A stretch of 64,000 nucleotides of DNA. It comes from Tritrichomonas musculus. Its lineage: Eukaryota > Parabasalia > Tritrichomonadida > Tritrichomonadidae. The notes beneath the pieces are model-generated. The model had not been told where the DNA came from and ran no database searches. It saw only the letters and a list, made by a program, of their open reading frames with translations. The translations under genes were made by a program, and so were the position numbers. Where the stretch lies: the NCBI GenBank assembly GCA_039105265.1, contig JAPFFF010000002.1, positions 1,054,001 to 1,118,000 of the forward strand, written 5' to 3'. Shown one piece after another: positions 9,801-18,346 of the stretch. Each line of letters opens with the position of its first letter. The stretch's first letter is position 1.

Positions 9801-10029
9801 CTATATATAGTTCTAAGAACTCCAAAGCAAAGTGTTCAATTCGACCTAAAAAATCAACATCATTATCTATCCTCATTATTTGAAGATGTTCAGGTTTGAA
9901 ATACTGAGCTGATAATTCTTTTATAGTCTTCATCAATTTTTTTCTTCTAGTTTCATCACTCTCTACACTATATTCATGGATGTTCGATAGAATTCTAACG
10001 AGGATATACATACGGTCTGATTGAGACAT
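9778..10029 (-). CDS. Small Maverick protein, unknown (83 aa), left-arm copy
   Basis: Starting at ATG 10027-10029 (MSQSDRMYIL...), which leaves 15 bp (TTATAATGATAA core) to the divergent ATG at 10045; the longer upstream frame would overlap that gene. 83 residues, helical, with charged stretches (SDETRRKKLMKTIKEL) and no recognised motif. The 15-bp gap implies that two start regions are packed together, a tight arrangement typical of virus-like elements. The right-arm copy is at 19908-20159. Function unknown. Confidence 0.55.
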   Translation of the reverse strand: MSQSDRMYILVRILSNIHEYSVESDETRRKKLMKTIKELSAQYFKPEHLQIMRIDNDVDFLGRIEHFALEFLELYIVNLPSHL

Positions 10030-10044
10030 TTTATAATGATAAAA

Positions 10045-11590
10045 ATGACAAGTGATAAAGGCACACAAACTAAACCTAACAATAAAATACAACTATTACA
10101 AGGTTCTATTAAATTTCGACCTAAACTAGTTGATAGAGATGTTGCAAGATTAACAAGAGGTTTGGGTCAAACTATATGGAAGTTCTCTAATAATCAAATA
10201 AATCTACAAAAATTATATGAGACATATTTAAATACTAGTATAGCTTTTAAAGACGTACTTGAATTTGCTAATAGACTCAAGAGAGAGAGAGAGACCAAAA
10301 GCAAAATTTACAGGTTGTGTTTTTGCAATTAAGAAAAATCAAGATGATAAAGATGAACATGGGCATTACATAACAGTATTAAAACCATATCAATATACTC
10401 TCCAGGAATCAACAACAGGTATATTAACAGAGATAAAATTACATTATGATATTATCAACATAAGGATATCTCGAATGAAGACTGAGGAGGAAAAACAAGC
10501 AGCTAGAGAACTGAGAGAGCAGATGAAAGAAAGAACATTGAAAAGTGATAAGAAAGAATATAAAACTAGAGGTATTCAAACAGATGATATACCAGAATTG
10601 GCTCCATTACCCAGACCTCCAACTTTAAATCGAAATGATTATCATCTTAACCTTAGGAAAATCGGTAGGAACCGACCCACAAATGTTGAGCCACCAACAA
10701 GGGACCAAAATCAAAACAGAATTCAACTTTTACTTCAAAGTAGTACAAATTTAGACGAGGATGATAGACCTAAGAAAAAATCAAAACAACCTAAGAAAAA
10801 ATCAAAACGACCTCGTTCACCTTCACCTCCACCTCCACCACCTCCTTCATCACCACCTCCACAGTTTCCATCATCACATACCTCTCGAGGTACTAGTCCT
10901 CCTCCAAGACAACCCCGTATGACACCACAGAAGGCAGGAGAGTATACAGTAGACCAAGGACATAATAGGATTCATGATTGGAGGAGTTTAGTCAATGATG
11001 AAAATATAGACGAAGATGTTATTGATGACTACTTGAAACTTCTATATAACAAAGGAAAGAGATTGAATAAACAACCTGGTCAAAATGAGGCAGAGTTTGA
11101 TAAAAAGAAAATATTGGTTTTACCTACTGCATTTTATACCCTCCTTTCTATAGCATATGAGACTAATGATATGGAAAAAATACATGAACTGATGAAAAGT
11201 CCTATCTCAGGTAAACAGTCATTTTCACATTTCGATAAAGTATTTGTCCCCATTTGTTCAGATGGAGAACATTGGGTTTTATGTATTGTTCGATATTCAA
11301 AGAAAATAATCGAATGCTATGACTCTGAGAATAAGTCAATGGCACCAGAGGTAAAGACACTTAATAAGTGGATCAATATTTCAGCAACAGGTAAGTTAAA
11401 AGCAAAATATTATGATGTACCTAGTCAAAGGAATAACAAGGATTGTGGAGTGTTTCTAATGGAATCTTGTCGTACCTTTTTGCATGAAGGAGATGGTAAG
11501 TTTAAACAACGCAATATGCCAGATATTAGAAAGAGAATACTTCGAGAACTTCAAAACAATGAATTAGAAACAGGTGTTGTATATCAATAA
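10045..11590 (+). CDS. Ulp1/adenain-like cysteine protease (Maverick PRO), frameshifted, left-arm copy
   Basis: Two overlapping frames appear to be one gene. The first starts at ATG 10045 and stops at 10332; the second (10259-11590, 443 codons if counted from 10259) carries the rest. They switch at a GAGAGAGAGA run near 10279-10293, so a +/-1 shift there would join them. The second frame has a proline-rich linker (around residues 180-225, including seven prolines in a row) and a C-terminal C48-type protease domain. The catalytic residues are visible as H338 (GEHWVL), D355 (CYDSE), Q390 and C396 (KDCGVFL). In Polintons this protease is thought to mature capsid proteins. The same break occurs in the right arm, so it predates or was copied with the duplication. 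It could be a mutation or programmed slippage. Confidence 0.75.
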
Positions 11591-11611
11591 AGACTTTTTA
11601 TTCAACTCGAA

Positions 11612-12613
11612 ATGGAATTACCACCAAGTGTTAAAACTCTTTATCCTAATCGAGATAATATAGTTAATGATGGTAATACACCTCTTCCAATCGAAACAGC
11701 CTACTTCCTTGAGGATGCTCAACATGATAAAGCTAAGTTTAATAGGTATTGGTTTAATTTCCCACCAGAATGGTCAACTGCAAACAAAGGGGAATCTATT
11801 GTTGGCGTTCGTTCAGCACATATCATTAAGAGACGACGCAAAATGGAAGTAGAGATTGAAATATATAAGATACATAAGAAAACATATGAGTTTGTCTGTG
11901 GTGGAACATGGGATGATGGAACACTAAAAGAAGACTATATAACTGGTACTAATCATGAATACGGGTGCTTTAAAGTCATTGATTGGGTGTCAGTCGATGG
12001 AGATTTACGTGGATTTTTTGATGCAGTTAATAGTGCTTTCAAGTCATACATTAGAACTTCTAAATTAGAAAAATTTGTACAAAATGATGACGATATACAA
12101 GATAGAGATATACAAACAGATGGATATTATGATAAAAATGGTTTTCATGAAATTATTTATACTGAAAGAAATAAAGCAGAGAATCATAAATACTACTATA
12201 CTAACAGTAAGAATGAACAAGATTGGGAGTATACTGCACCATATATGAACTTTTTCCAACTTAAATCCTGGAATGAAGACTTTGCAGATGTATTTAATAT
12301 AGGTAATGGAATATTTCAAAATAAACCAGAAAAATATCAAACATGGCACAAGGAATTGATATTTGATAATATATGGGACAGACAATCATGTAAAATATAT
12401 TCATCTATAGGTGAACAAGCATTGCATAACTATATTGGAGATAGTGATGTTGAATATAGTCCTATTAAGTACTTCAAGTTAAACTCCATGGACCAAAAGT
12501 TTTGGATAGACTTCTATAGTAAAGCCCATTATTATTGTCCAACCAAACTACCTCCAAATGATTCATTTGTTATCGAAATGCAATTCCTTCAATATGATAA
12601 GATGTTTATTTAA
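11612..12613 (+). CDS. Candidate minor capsid (penton-like, PX) protein, left-arm copy
   Basis: 333 residues lying between the protease and integrase genes, 21 bp after the former and 6 bp before the latter. It is rich in aromatic residues and predicted beta strands. Features are an early FNFPPEW, a VGVRSAHI segment resembling the first strand of a jelly roll, a DRDIQTDG loop, and a C-terminal strand SFVIEMQFLQ. There is no enzyme motif. Size, position beside protease and ATPase, and strand-rich composition fit the Polinton minor capsid protein; this is inference, not motif-level recognition. The antisense frame (12065-12385) is a shadow. Confidence 0.5.
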   Translation: MELPPSVKTLYPNRDNIVNDGNTPLPIETAYFLEDAQHDKAKFNRYWFNFPPEWSTANKGESIVGVRSAHIIKRRRKMEVEIEIYKIHKKTYEFVCGGTWDDGTLKEDYITGTNHEYGCFKVIDWVSVDGDLRGFFDAVNSAFKSYIRTSKLEKFVQNDDDIQDRDIQTDGYYDKNGFHEIIYTERNKAENHKYYYTNSKNEQDWEYTAPYMNFFQLKSWNEDFADVFNIGNGIFQNKPEKYQTWHKELIFDNIWDRQSCKIYSSIGEQALHNYIGDSDVEYSPIKYFKLNSMDQKFWIDFYSKAHYYCPTKLPPNDSFVIEMQFLQYDKMFI

Positions 12614-12619
12614 AAATAA

Positions 12620-13738
12620 ATGAGTAAAGAAGAACCAACCCCATATGAAAAATTATACAACAAAGCTAAATGGAGGACCTTGGACAAATACCTTAGCATG
12701 GCAAAACAAGAGAATCTGAATGAAGAGGAAGCAAAGAAATACTTTGATGAAAGAGTAGTACATGATAAGAGAGTACCAAAAGCACAATATATACCTATCG
12801 TATCGAAACACCCTGATGGTTATCAAATGGATACCTTCATTAACAATAAAGAGGCAGGTGGGTTGAATTATCTAATGTTCATCAATATTAACACTCGAAA
12901 AGCATATGCATATCCTATGAATGGTAAAGGAGCAAGGGAAGTATTGGCAGCGCTTCATAAATTTGTTAATGATGTACCTCATGTATATTCAATAACAAGT
13001 GATGAGGATGCTGCATATTTATCATCAACTGTATTAGACTTCATGAGAGAGAAGAACATAAAATACCGAACAACAACTGAGAATAACCATAATGTACTTG
13101 GCATTATTAATAGGTTTATGAGAACCATAAGAGATGCTATAGGTGAAAATGGGTTTATTCAACCAAAGGAGATGCATGATTTGGTAAACATATATAATAA
13201 CTCTCCTCATAGGTCTTTAGATAATAAAGCACCTAATGATATTACTCCAGAGGATGAAATAAAGTACATACAAAAGAATGCACGCATTAATCCATATCAT
13301 TTTAATCCAGGTGAGAAGGTCAGGTTAGTACTCGAAAAAGAACCATTTAGTAAAAGAAGAAGTAATTTGTCTAATGAGTCTTATATAGTTGACTCACAAA
13401 AAGGTAACCAGTTTGTGGTCAAGTCCAAAGATGGTTCAACAAGTTCATTCCCTGGATATAGGTTGTTAAGGACAAGAGACAAAAGGATTAAAGTAGCTGA
13501 AAGACTAAATGAAGGTAAAGAAGGTATTATTGAAAAAATATATAACTTTGATGAAGATACTGGTAAGTATGATTTAAAATGGGAAGGAGTCGAAGGTGAT
13601 GATGCCTTTGCTAGACAAACTATTAGAGATGTAAGGAGAGGTAATCCATTAGTACTTGGTACAGCAGAAAGACAATATTGGTTGGAACAAAAGAAGAAAG
13701 GAGAACCAATACCAGATAAAATTATGAAATACATTTAA
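12620..13738 (+). CDS. Retroviral-type (RVE) integrase of Maverick, DD35N variant, left-arm copy
   Basis: 372 residues. The catalytic core has D71 (YQMDTF), D128 (ITSDED) and, exactly 35 residues on, N164 in NVLGIINRFMRTIRD where the family has Glu (or Asp). The rest of the motif (N/H, R, RT) is preserved. The C-terminal third (about 275-350) contains an SH3/chromodomain-like region (YNFDEDTGKYDLKWEG). The role would be insertion of the linear element into the chromosome with 5-6 bp target duplication. Asn at the third acid position should abolish or cripple strand transfer. Both arms share it. The start codon lies 6 bp after the previous stop, and the next gene starts 10 bp after this one. 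Confidence 0.88.
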   Translation: MSKEEPTPYEKLYNKAKWRTLDKYLSMAKQENLNEEEAKKYFDERVVHDKRVPKAQYIPIVSKHPDGYQMDTFINNKEAGGLNYLMFININTRKAYAYPMNGKGAREVLAALHKFVNDVPHVYSITSDEDAAYLSSTVLDFMREKNIKYRTTTENNHNVLGIINRFMRTIRDAIGENGFIQPKEMHDLVNIYNNSPHRSLDNKAPNDITPEDEIKYIQKNARINPYHFNPGEKVRLVLEKEPFSKRRSNLSNESYIVDSQKGNQFVVKSKDGSTSSFPGYRLLRTRDKRIKVAERLNEGKEGIIEKIYNFDEDTGKYDLKWEGVEGDDAFARQTIRDVRRGNPLVLGTAERQYWLEQKKKGEPIPDKIMKYI

Positions 13739-13748
13739 AAATTTGTAA

Positions 13749-14615
13749 ATGGATGAACCCCCAAGTGCAGAATTAATAAATAAAGTAGAAACATTGATTA
13801 AAGAAACCTTACGGAAGAACATGAAAGAGATAGATGGTGCTTTGATTAAACCATTATCACCTGATTATCCTTTTAGCACAAATGGTATATACTTTTTAAT
13901 TGGTAAACCAGGTGCTGGTAAAAGTTTTTGGATATGGAGACATATTATGATAACAGAGAGGTTGTTTAAACATCCATACTACCAAAAGATAATATTTTGC
14001 TCAAGCTCTGGTAAAATGGATAAAACAGCTGAAACACTTAATAAACAGATACAATCAAGAATCGATTATGTAAAGGAAAGAGAATTAATGAGTTATCTAA
14101 AAAGACATCTTCGAAGAAAGATAAAGTATTATGCCATTGTCAAATATGTACTATCTCGAATGAAAGAGACCAATGACGAAATGAGGAGGCTCATTGAGAA
14201 GCATCATTTAAATGAGCTCAATGATAAAATAATATATATAGCAAATAAGCTCGTCAAGTATGAAACATCATCATATCCATATAATACATTATTGATACTA
14301 GATGATTGTGCAGGTAGTGATTTATTAAAGAATGGTAATAGTGAATTTATCAAGTTGTTAACCAAAACAAGACACTATAATTTAACATGTATCATGGCAA
14401 TACAAACAATTCGATTTGTTCATATGAATGCTAAAAGGTTAGCAACAGATATCATATGTTATACAGGATATAGTGAGGAAGATTTTACGAGCTTGTTGCA
14501 ACAAACAAATAACTCATTAAATACTAAACAGACAGTAGCTGAGTACCTACAACATAAAGAACCACATGAGAAGTTCGTAATGAATATTTCTGTTAATAAG
14601 TACTATTTTGAATAA
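13749..14615 (+). CDS. FtsK/HerA (A32-like) genome-packaging ATPase, left-arm copy
   Basis: 288 residues. Walker A G52-KPGAGK-S59 follows a hydrophobic strand (IYFLI). Walker B is LLILDD with acids D185/D186. A conserved glutamine follows in IMAIQTIR (sensor region), and TRHYN precedes it. This is the layout of the viral packaging ATPases of Polintons, virophages and NCLDVs. It would pump the element DNA into capsids or act in an equivalent step. The middle (about 100-160) is strongly basic and helical. It is read in the same direction as protease, candidate capsid and integrase with gaps of 6-21 bp, so the four look like a packed transcription unit. An identical copy is in the right arm. Confidence 0.88.
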   Translation: MDEPPSAELINKVETLIKETLRKNMKEIDGALIKPLSPDYPFSTNGIYFLIGKPGAGKSFWIWRHIMITERLFKHPYYQKIIFCSSSGKMDKTAETLNKQIQSRIDYVKERELMSYLKRHLRRKIKYYAIVKYVLSRMKETNDEMRRLIEKHHLNELNDKIIYIANKLVKYETSSYPYNTLLILDDCAGSDLLKNGNSEFIKLLTKTRHYNLTCIMAIQTIRFVHMNAKRLATDIICYTGYSEEDFTSLLQQTNNSLNTKQTVAEYLQHKEPHEKFVMNISVNKYYFE

Positions 14616-14633
14616 TTTTTTATTATTTTTTAA

Positions 14634-14966
14634 ATGGGAATTCAACGTCATTCAGTAGAAGATTATTGGAAGCCAAATTATGCTAAACAAAAAGAATTTT
14701 CTCCATGGCAAACGATAATAAAAGGAGGAGTAGGTTTAGGTGGTAAATTATTAATGGGAGCTGCAGATAGTTTTACTGGAGGTCTTGCAAGTAAATTATT
14801 GGATGCTTCAGCAGGTGGATTAACCAAGCATGCTGGTGTTATTGGTTCAGTTGCGAGAGGTCTTGGTGAAAGCTTCTTGAGCGATAAAACAAGAAATAGA
14901 TTAGAGATGAAAATGTTGGCTTTTCAAGAGGTGCACCAACTGAATCGCCTTTTGCAGATTTATTAA
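14634..14966 (+). CDS. Gly/Ala-rich hydrophobic Maverick protein, truncated at the palindrome centre (left copy)
   Basis: 110 codons. Residues 1-90 start MGIQRHSVEDYW and have a glycine/alanine-rich hydrophobic middle (GGVGLGGKLLMGAADSF, GGLASKLLDASAGG), like a membrane-active or internal virion protein. At 14904 the sequence leaves the gene and enters the inverted arm, so the last 20 residues are antisense of the other copy's unique part. The gene is therefore a fragment. The other copy continues about 43 residues further before breaking. Product unknown; adenovirus pVI/pX-type minor virion proteins are a loose analogy only. Confidence 0.55.
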   Translation: MGIQRHSVEDYWKPNYAKQKEFSPWQTIIKGGVGLGGKLLMGAADSFTGGLASKLLDASAGGLTKHAGVIGSVARGLGESFLSDKTRNRLEMKMLAFQEVHQLNRLLQIY

Positions 14967-15303
14967 TTGATGACAAGGCAGTTTTCACATTTCCTTCTGG
15001 GACATATTTTAATGCTGTGTCAGCTATGTTTGCTAATCTATTTCTTGTTTTATCGCTCAAGAAGCTTTCACCAAGACCTCTCGCAACTGAACCAATAACA
15101 CCAGCATGCTTGGTTAATCCACCTGCTGAAGCATCCAATAACTTACTTGCAAGACCTCCAGTAAAACTATCTGCAGCTCCCATTAATAATTTACCACCTA
15201 AACCTACTCCTCCTTTTATTATCGTTTGCCATGGAGAAAATTCTTTTTGTTTAGCATAATTTGGCTTCCAATAATCTTCTACTGAATGACGTTGAATTCC
15301 CAT
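14839..15303 (-). CDS. Gly/Ala-rich hydrophobic Maverick protein, longer truncated copy (right arm)
   Basis: 154 codons. The first 90 residues equal the left copy. The next approximately 43 (through GAPLEKPTF) are unique sequence from the central spacer and probably the true continuation of the gene. The final approximately 20 (YFLFYRSRSFHQD...) are antisense of the left arm and artificial. The native protein was longer; its end has been lost at the fold-back junction at 14904/14905. Confidence 0.6.
   Translation of the reverse strand: MGIQRHSVEDYWKPNYAKQKEFSPWQTIIKGGVGLGGKLLMGAADSFTGGLASKLLDASAGGLTKHAGVIGSVARGLGESFLSDKTRNRLANIADTALKYVPEGNVKTALSSINKSAKGDSVGAPLEKPTFSSLIYFLFYRSRSFHQDLSQLNQ
14905..15032. 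other. 128-bp single-copy spacer at the palindrome centre
   Basis: Left-arm identity ends at GATTAG (14899-14904), and its complement CTAATC begins at 15033 on the other side. The 128 bp between are present once. Read on the minus strand they continue the truncated hydrophobic gene of the right arm (about 43 codons beginning NIADTALKYV), so they are ordinary Maverick sequence from just beyond the fold-back point. No long homology is visible at the join. Confidence 0.9.
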
Positions 15304-15321
15304 TTAAAAAATAATAAAAAA

Positions 15322-16188
15322 TTATTCAAAATAGTACTTATTAACAGAAATATTCATTACGAACTTCTCATGTGGTTCTTTATGTTGTAGGTACTCAGCT
15401 ACTGTCTGTTTAGTATTTAATGAGTTATTTGTTTGTTGCAACAAGCTCGTAAAATCTTCCTCACTATATCCTGTATAACATATGATATCTGTTGCTAACC
15501 TTTTAGCATTCATATGAACAAATCGAATTGTTTGTATTGCCATGATACATGTTAAATTATAGTGTCTTGTTTTGGTTAACAACTTGATAAATTCACTATT
15601 ACCATTCTTTAATAAATCACTACCTGCACAATCATCTAGTATCAATAATGTATTATATGGATATGATGATGTTTCATACTTGACGAGCTTATTTGCTATA
15701 TATATTATTTTATCATTGAGCTCATTTAAATGATGCTTCTCAATGAGCCTCCTCATTTCGTCATTGGTCTCTTTCATTCGAGATAGTACATATTTGACAA
15801 TGGCATAATACTTTATCTTTCTTCGAAGATGTCTTTTTAGATAACTCATTAATTCTCTTTCCTTTACATAATCGATTCTTGATTGTATCTGTTTATTAAG
15901 TGTTTCAGCTGTTTTATCCATTTTACCAGAGCTTGAGCAAAATATTATCTTTTGGTAGTATGGATGTTTAAACAACCTCTCTGTTATCATAATATGTCTC
16001 CATATCCAAAAACTTTTACCAGCACCTGGTTTACCAATTAAAAAGTATATACCATTTGTGCTAAAAGGATAATCAGGTGATAATGGTTTAATCAAAGCAC
16101 CATCTATCTCTTTCATGTTCTTCCGTAAGGTTTCTTTAATCAATGTTTCTACTTTATTTATTAATTCTGCACTTGGGGGTTCATCCAT
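15322..16188 (-). CDS. FtsK/HerA packaging ATPase, right-arm copy
   Basis: Mirror image of 13749-14615 with the same 288-residue translation, including Walker A (residues 52-59) and Walker B (D185, D186). No divergence seen between the copies, so either copy should be as functional as the other. Confidence 0.88.
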   Translation of the reverse strand: MDEPPSAELINKVETLIKETLRKNMKEIDGALIKPLSPDYPFSTNGIYFLIGKPGAGKSFWIWRHIMITERLFKHPYYQKIIFCSSSGKMDKTAETLNKQIQSRIDYVKERELMSYLKRHLRRKIKYYAIVKYVLSRMKETNDEMRRLIEKHHLNELNDKIIYIANKLVKYETSSYPYNTLLILDDCAGSDLLKNGNSEFIKLLTKTRHYNLTCIMAIQTIRFVHMNAKRLATDIICYTGYSEEDFTSLLQQTNNSLNTKQTVAEYLQHKEPHEKFVMNISVNKYYFE

Positions 16189-16198
16189 TTACAAATTT

Positions 16199-17317
16199 TT
16201 AAATGTATTTCATAATTTTATCTGGTATTGGTTCTCCTTTCTTCTTTTGTTCCAACCAATATTGTCTTTCTGCTGTACCAAGTACTAATGGATTACCTCT
16301 CCTTACATCTCTAATAGTTTGTCTAGCAAAGGCATCATCACCTTCGACTCCTTCCCATTTTAAATCATACTTACCAGTATCTTCATCAAAGTTATATATT
16401 TTTTCAATAATACCTTCTTTACCTTCATTTAGTCTTTCAGCTACTTTAATCCTTTTGTCTCTTGTCCTTAACAACCTATATCCAGGGAATGAACTTGTTG
16501 AACCATCTTTGGACTTGACCACAAACTGGTTACCTTTTTGTGAGTCAACTATATAAGACTCATTAGACAAATTACTTCTTCTTTTACTAAATGGTTCTTT
16601 TTCGAGTACTAACCTGACCTTCTCACCTGGATTAAAATGATATGGATTAATGCGTGCATTCTTTTGTATGTACTTTATTTCATCCTCTGGAGTAATATCA
16701 TTAGGTGCTTTATTATCTAAAGACCTATGAGGAGAGTTATTATATATGTTTACCAAATCATGCATCTCCTTTGGTTGAATAAACCCATTTTCACCTATAG
16801 CATCTCTTATGGTTCTCATAAACCTATTAATAATGCCAAGTACATTATGGTTATTCTCAGTTGTTGTTCGGTATTTTATGTTCTTCTCTCTCATGAAGTC
16901 TAATACAGTTGATGATAAATATGCAGCATCCTCATCACTTGTTATTGAATATACATGAGGTACATCATTAACAAATTTATGAAGCGCTGCCAATACTTCC
17001 CTTGCTCCTTTACCATTCATAGGATATGCATATGCTTTTCGAGTGTTAATATTGATGAACATTAGATAATTCAACCCACCTGCCTCTTTATTGTTAATGA
17101 AGGTATCCATTTGATAACCATCAGGGTGTTTCGATACGATAGGTATATATTGTGCTTTTGGTACTCTCTTATCATGTACTACTCTTTCATCAAAGTATTT
17201 CTTTGCTTCCTCTTCATTCAGATTCTCTTGTTTTGCCATGCTAAGGTATTTGTCCAAGGTCCTCCATTTAGCTTTGTTGTATAATTTTTCATATGGGGTT
17301 GGTTCTTCTTTACTCAT
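16199..17317 (-). CDS. RVE integrase of Maverick, DD35N variant, right-arm copy
   Basis: Mirror image of 12620-13738 with the same 372-residue translation. D71 and D128 are present and N164 replaces the third catalytic acid, as in the left arm. Since both copies carry the Asn, neither copy in this element can supply a canonical active site. Confidence 0.88.
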   Translation of the reverse strand: MSKEEPTPYEKLYNKAKWRTLDKYLSMAKQENLNEEEAKKYFDERVVHDKRVPKAQYIPIVSKHPDGYQMDTFINNKEAGGLNYLMFININTRKAYAYPMNGKGAREVLAALHKFVNDVPHVYSITSDEDAAYLSSTVLDFMREKNIKYRTTTENNHNVLGIINRFMRTIRDAIGENGFIQPKEMHDLVNIYNNSPHRSLDNKAPNDITPEDEIKYIQKNARINPYHFNPGEKVRLVLEKEPFSKRRSNLSNESYIVDSQKGNQFVVKSKDGSTSSFPGYRLLRTRDKRIKVAERLNEGKEGIIEKIYNFDEDTGKYDLKWEGVEGDDAFARQTIRDVRRGNPLVLGTAERQYWLEQKKKGEPIPDKIMKYI

Positions 17318-17323
17318 TTATTT

Positions 17324-18325
17324 TTAAATAAACATCTTATCATATTGAAGGAATTGCATTTCGATAACAAATGAATCATTTGGAGGTAGTTTGGTTGGAC
17401 AATAATAATGGGCTTTACTATAGAAGTCTATCCAAAACTTTTGGTCCATGGAGTTTAACTTGAAGTACTTAATAGGACTATATTCAACATCACTATCTCC
17501 AATATAGTTATGCAATGCTTGTTCACCTATAGATGAATATATTTTACATGATTGTCTGTCCCATATATTATCAAATATCAATTCCTTGTGCCATGTTTGA
17601 TATTTTTCTGGTTTATTTTGAAATATTCCATTACCTATATTAAATACATCTGCAAAGTCTTCATTCCAGGATTTAAGTTGGAAAAAGTTCATATATGGTG
17701 CAGTATACTCCCAATCTTGTTCATTCTTACTGTTAGTATAGTAGTATTTATGATTCTCTGCTTTATTTCTTTCAGTATAAATAATTTCATGAAAACCATT
17801 TTTATCATAATATCCATCTGTTTGTATATCTCTATCTTGTATATCGTCATCATTTTGTACAAATTTTTCTAATTTAGAAGTTCTAATGTATGACTTGAAA
17901 GCACTATTAACTGCATCAAAAAATCCACGTAAATCTCCATCGACTGACACCCAATCAATGACTTTAAAGCACCCGTATTCATGATTAGTACCAGTTATAT
18001 AGTCTTCTTTTAGTGTTCCATCATCCCATGTTCCACCACAGACAAACTCATATGTTTTCTTATGTATCTTATATATTTCAATCTCTACTTCCATTTTGCG
18101 TCGTCTCTTAATGATATGTGCTGAACGAACGCCAACAATAGATTCCCCTTTGTTTGCAGTTGACCATTCTGGTGGGAAATTAAACCAATACCTATTAAAC
18201 TTAGCTTTATCATGTTGAGCATCCTCAAGGAAGTAGGCTGTTTCGATTGGAAGAGGTGTATTACCATCATTAACTATATTATCTCGATTAGGATAAAGAG
18301 TTTTAACACTTGGTGGTAATTCCAT
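17324..18325 (-). CDS. Candidate minor capsid (penton-like) protein, right-arm copy
   Basis: Mirror image of 11612-12613, same 333-residue translation. The assignment rests on the same context argument (between protease and integrase, strand-rich, no enzyme motif). Confidence 0.5.
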   Translation of the reverse strand: MELPPSVKTLYPNRDNIVNDGNTPLPIETAYFLEDAQHDKAKFNRYWFNFPPEWSTANKGESIVGVRSAHIIKRRRKMEVEIEIYKIHKKTYEFVCGGTWDDGTLKEDYITGTNHEYGCFKVIDWVSVDGDLRGFFDAVNSAFKSYIRTSKLEKFVQNDDDIQDRDIQTDGYYDKNGFHEIIYTERNKAENHKYYYTNSKNEQDWEYTAPYMNFFQLKSWNEDFADVFNIGNGIFQNKPEKYQTWHKELIFDNIWDRQSCKIYSSIGEQALHNYIGDSDVEYSPIKYFKLNSMDQKFWIDFYSKAHYYCPTKLPPNDSFVIEMQFLQYDKMFI

Positions 18326-18346
18326 TTCGAGTTGAATAAAAAGTCT

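Noticed and set aside
12065-12385. 106-codon antisense frame rich in Ile/Phe (and its mirror at 17552)
   Set aside because: Antisense shadow of the candidate minor capsid gene; the apparent membrane segments reflect codon complement.
13381-13734. 117-codon antisense frame inside the integrase gene (mirror at 16203)
   Set aside because: Shadow of the integrase C-terminus.
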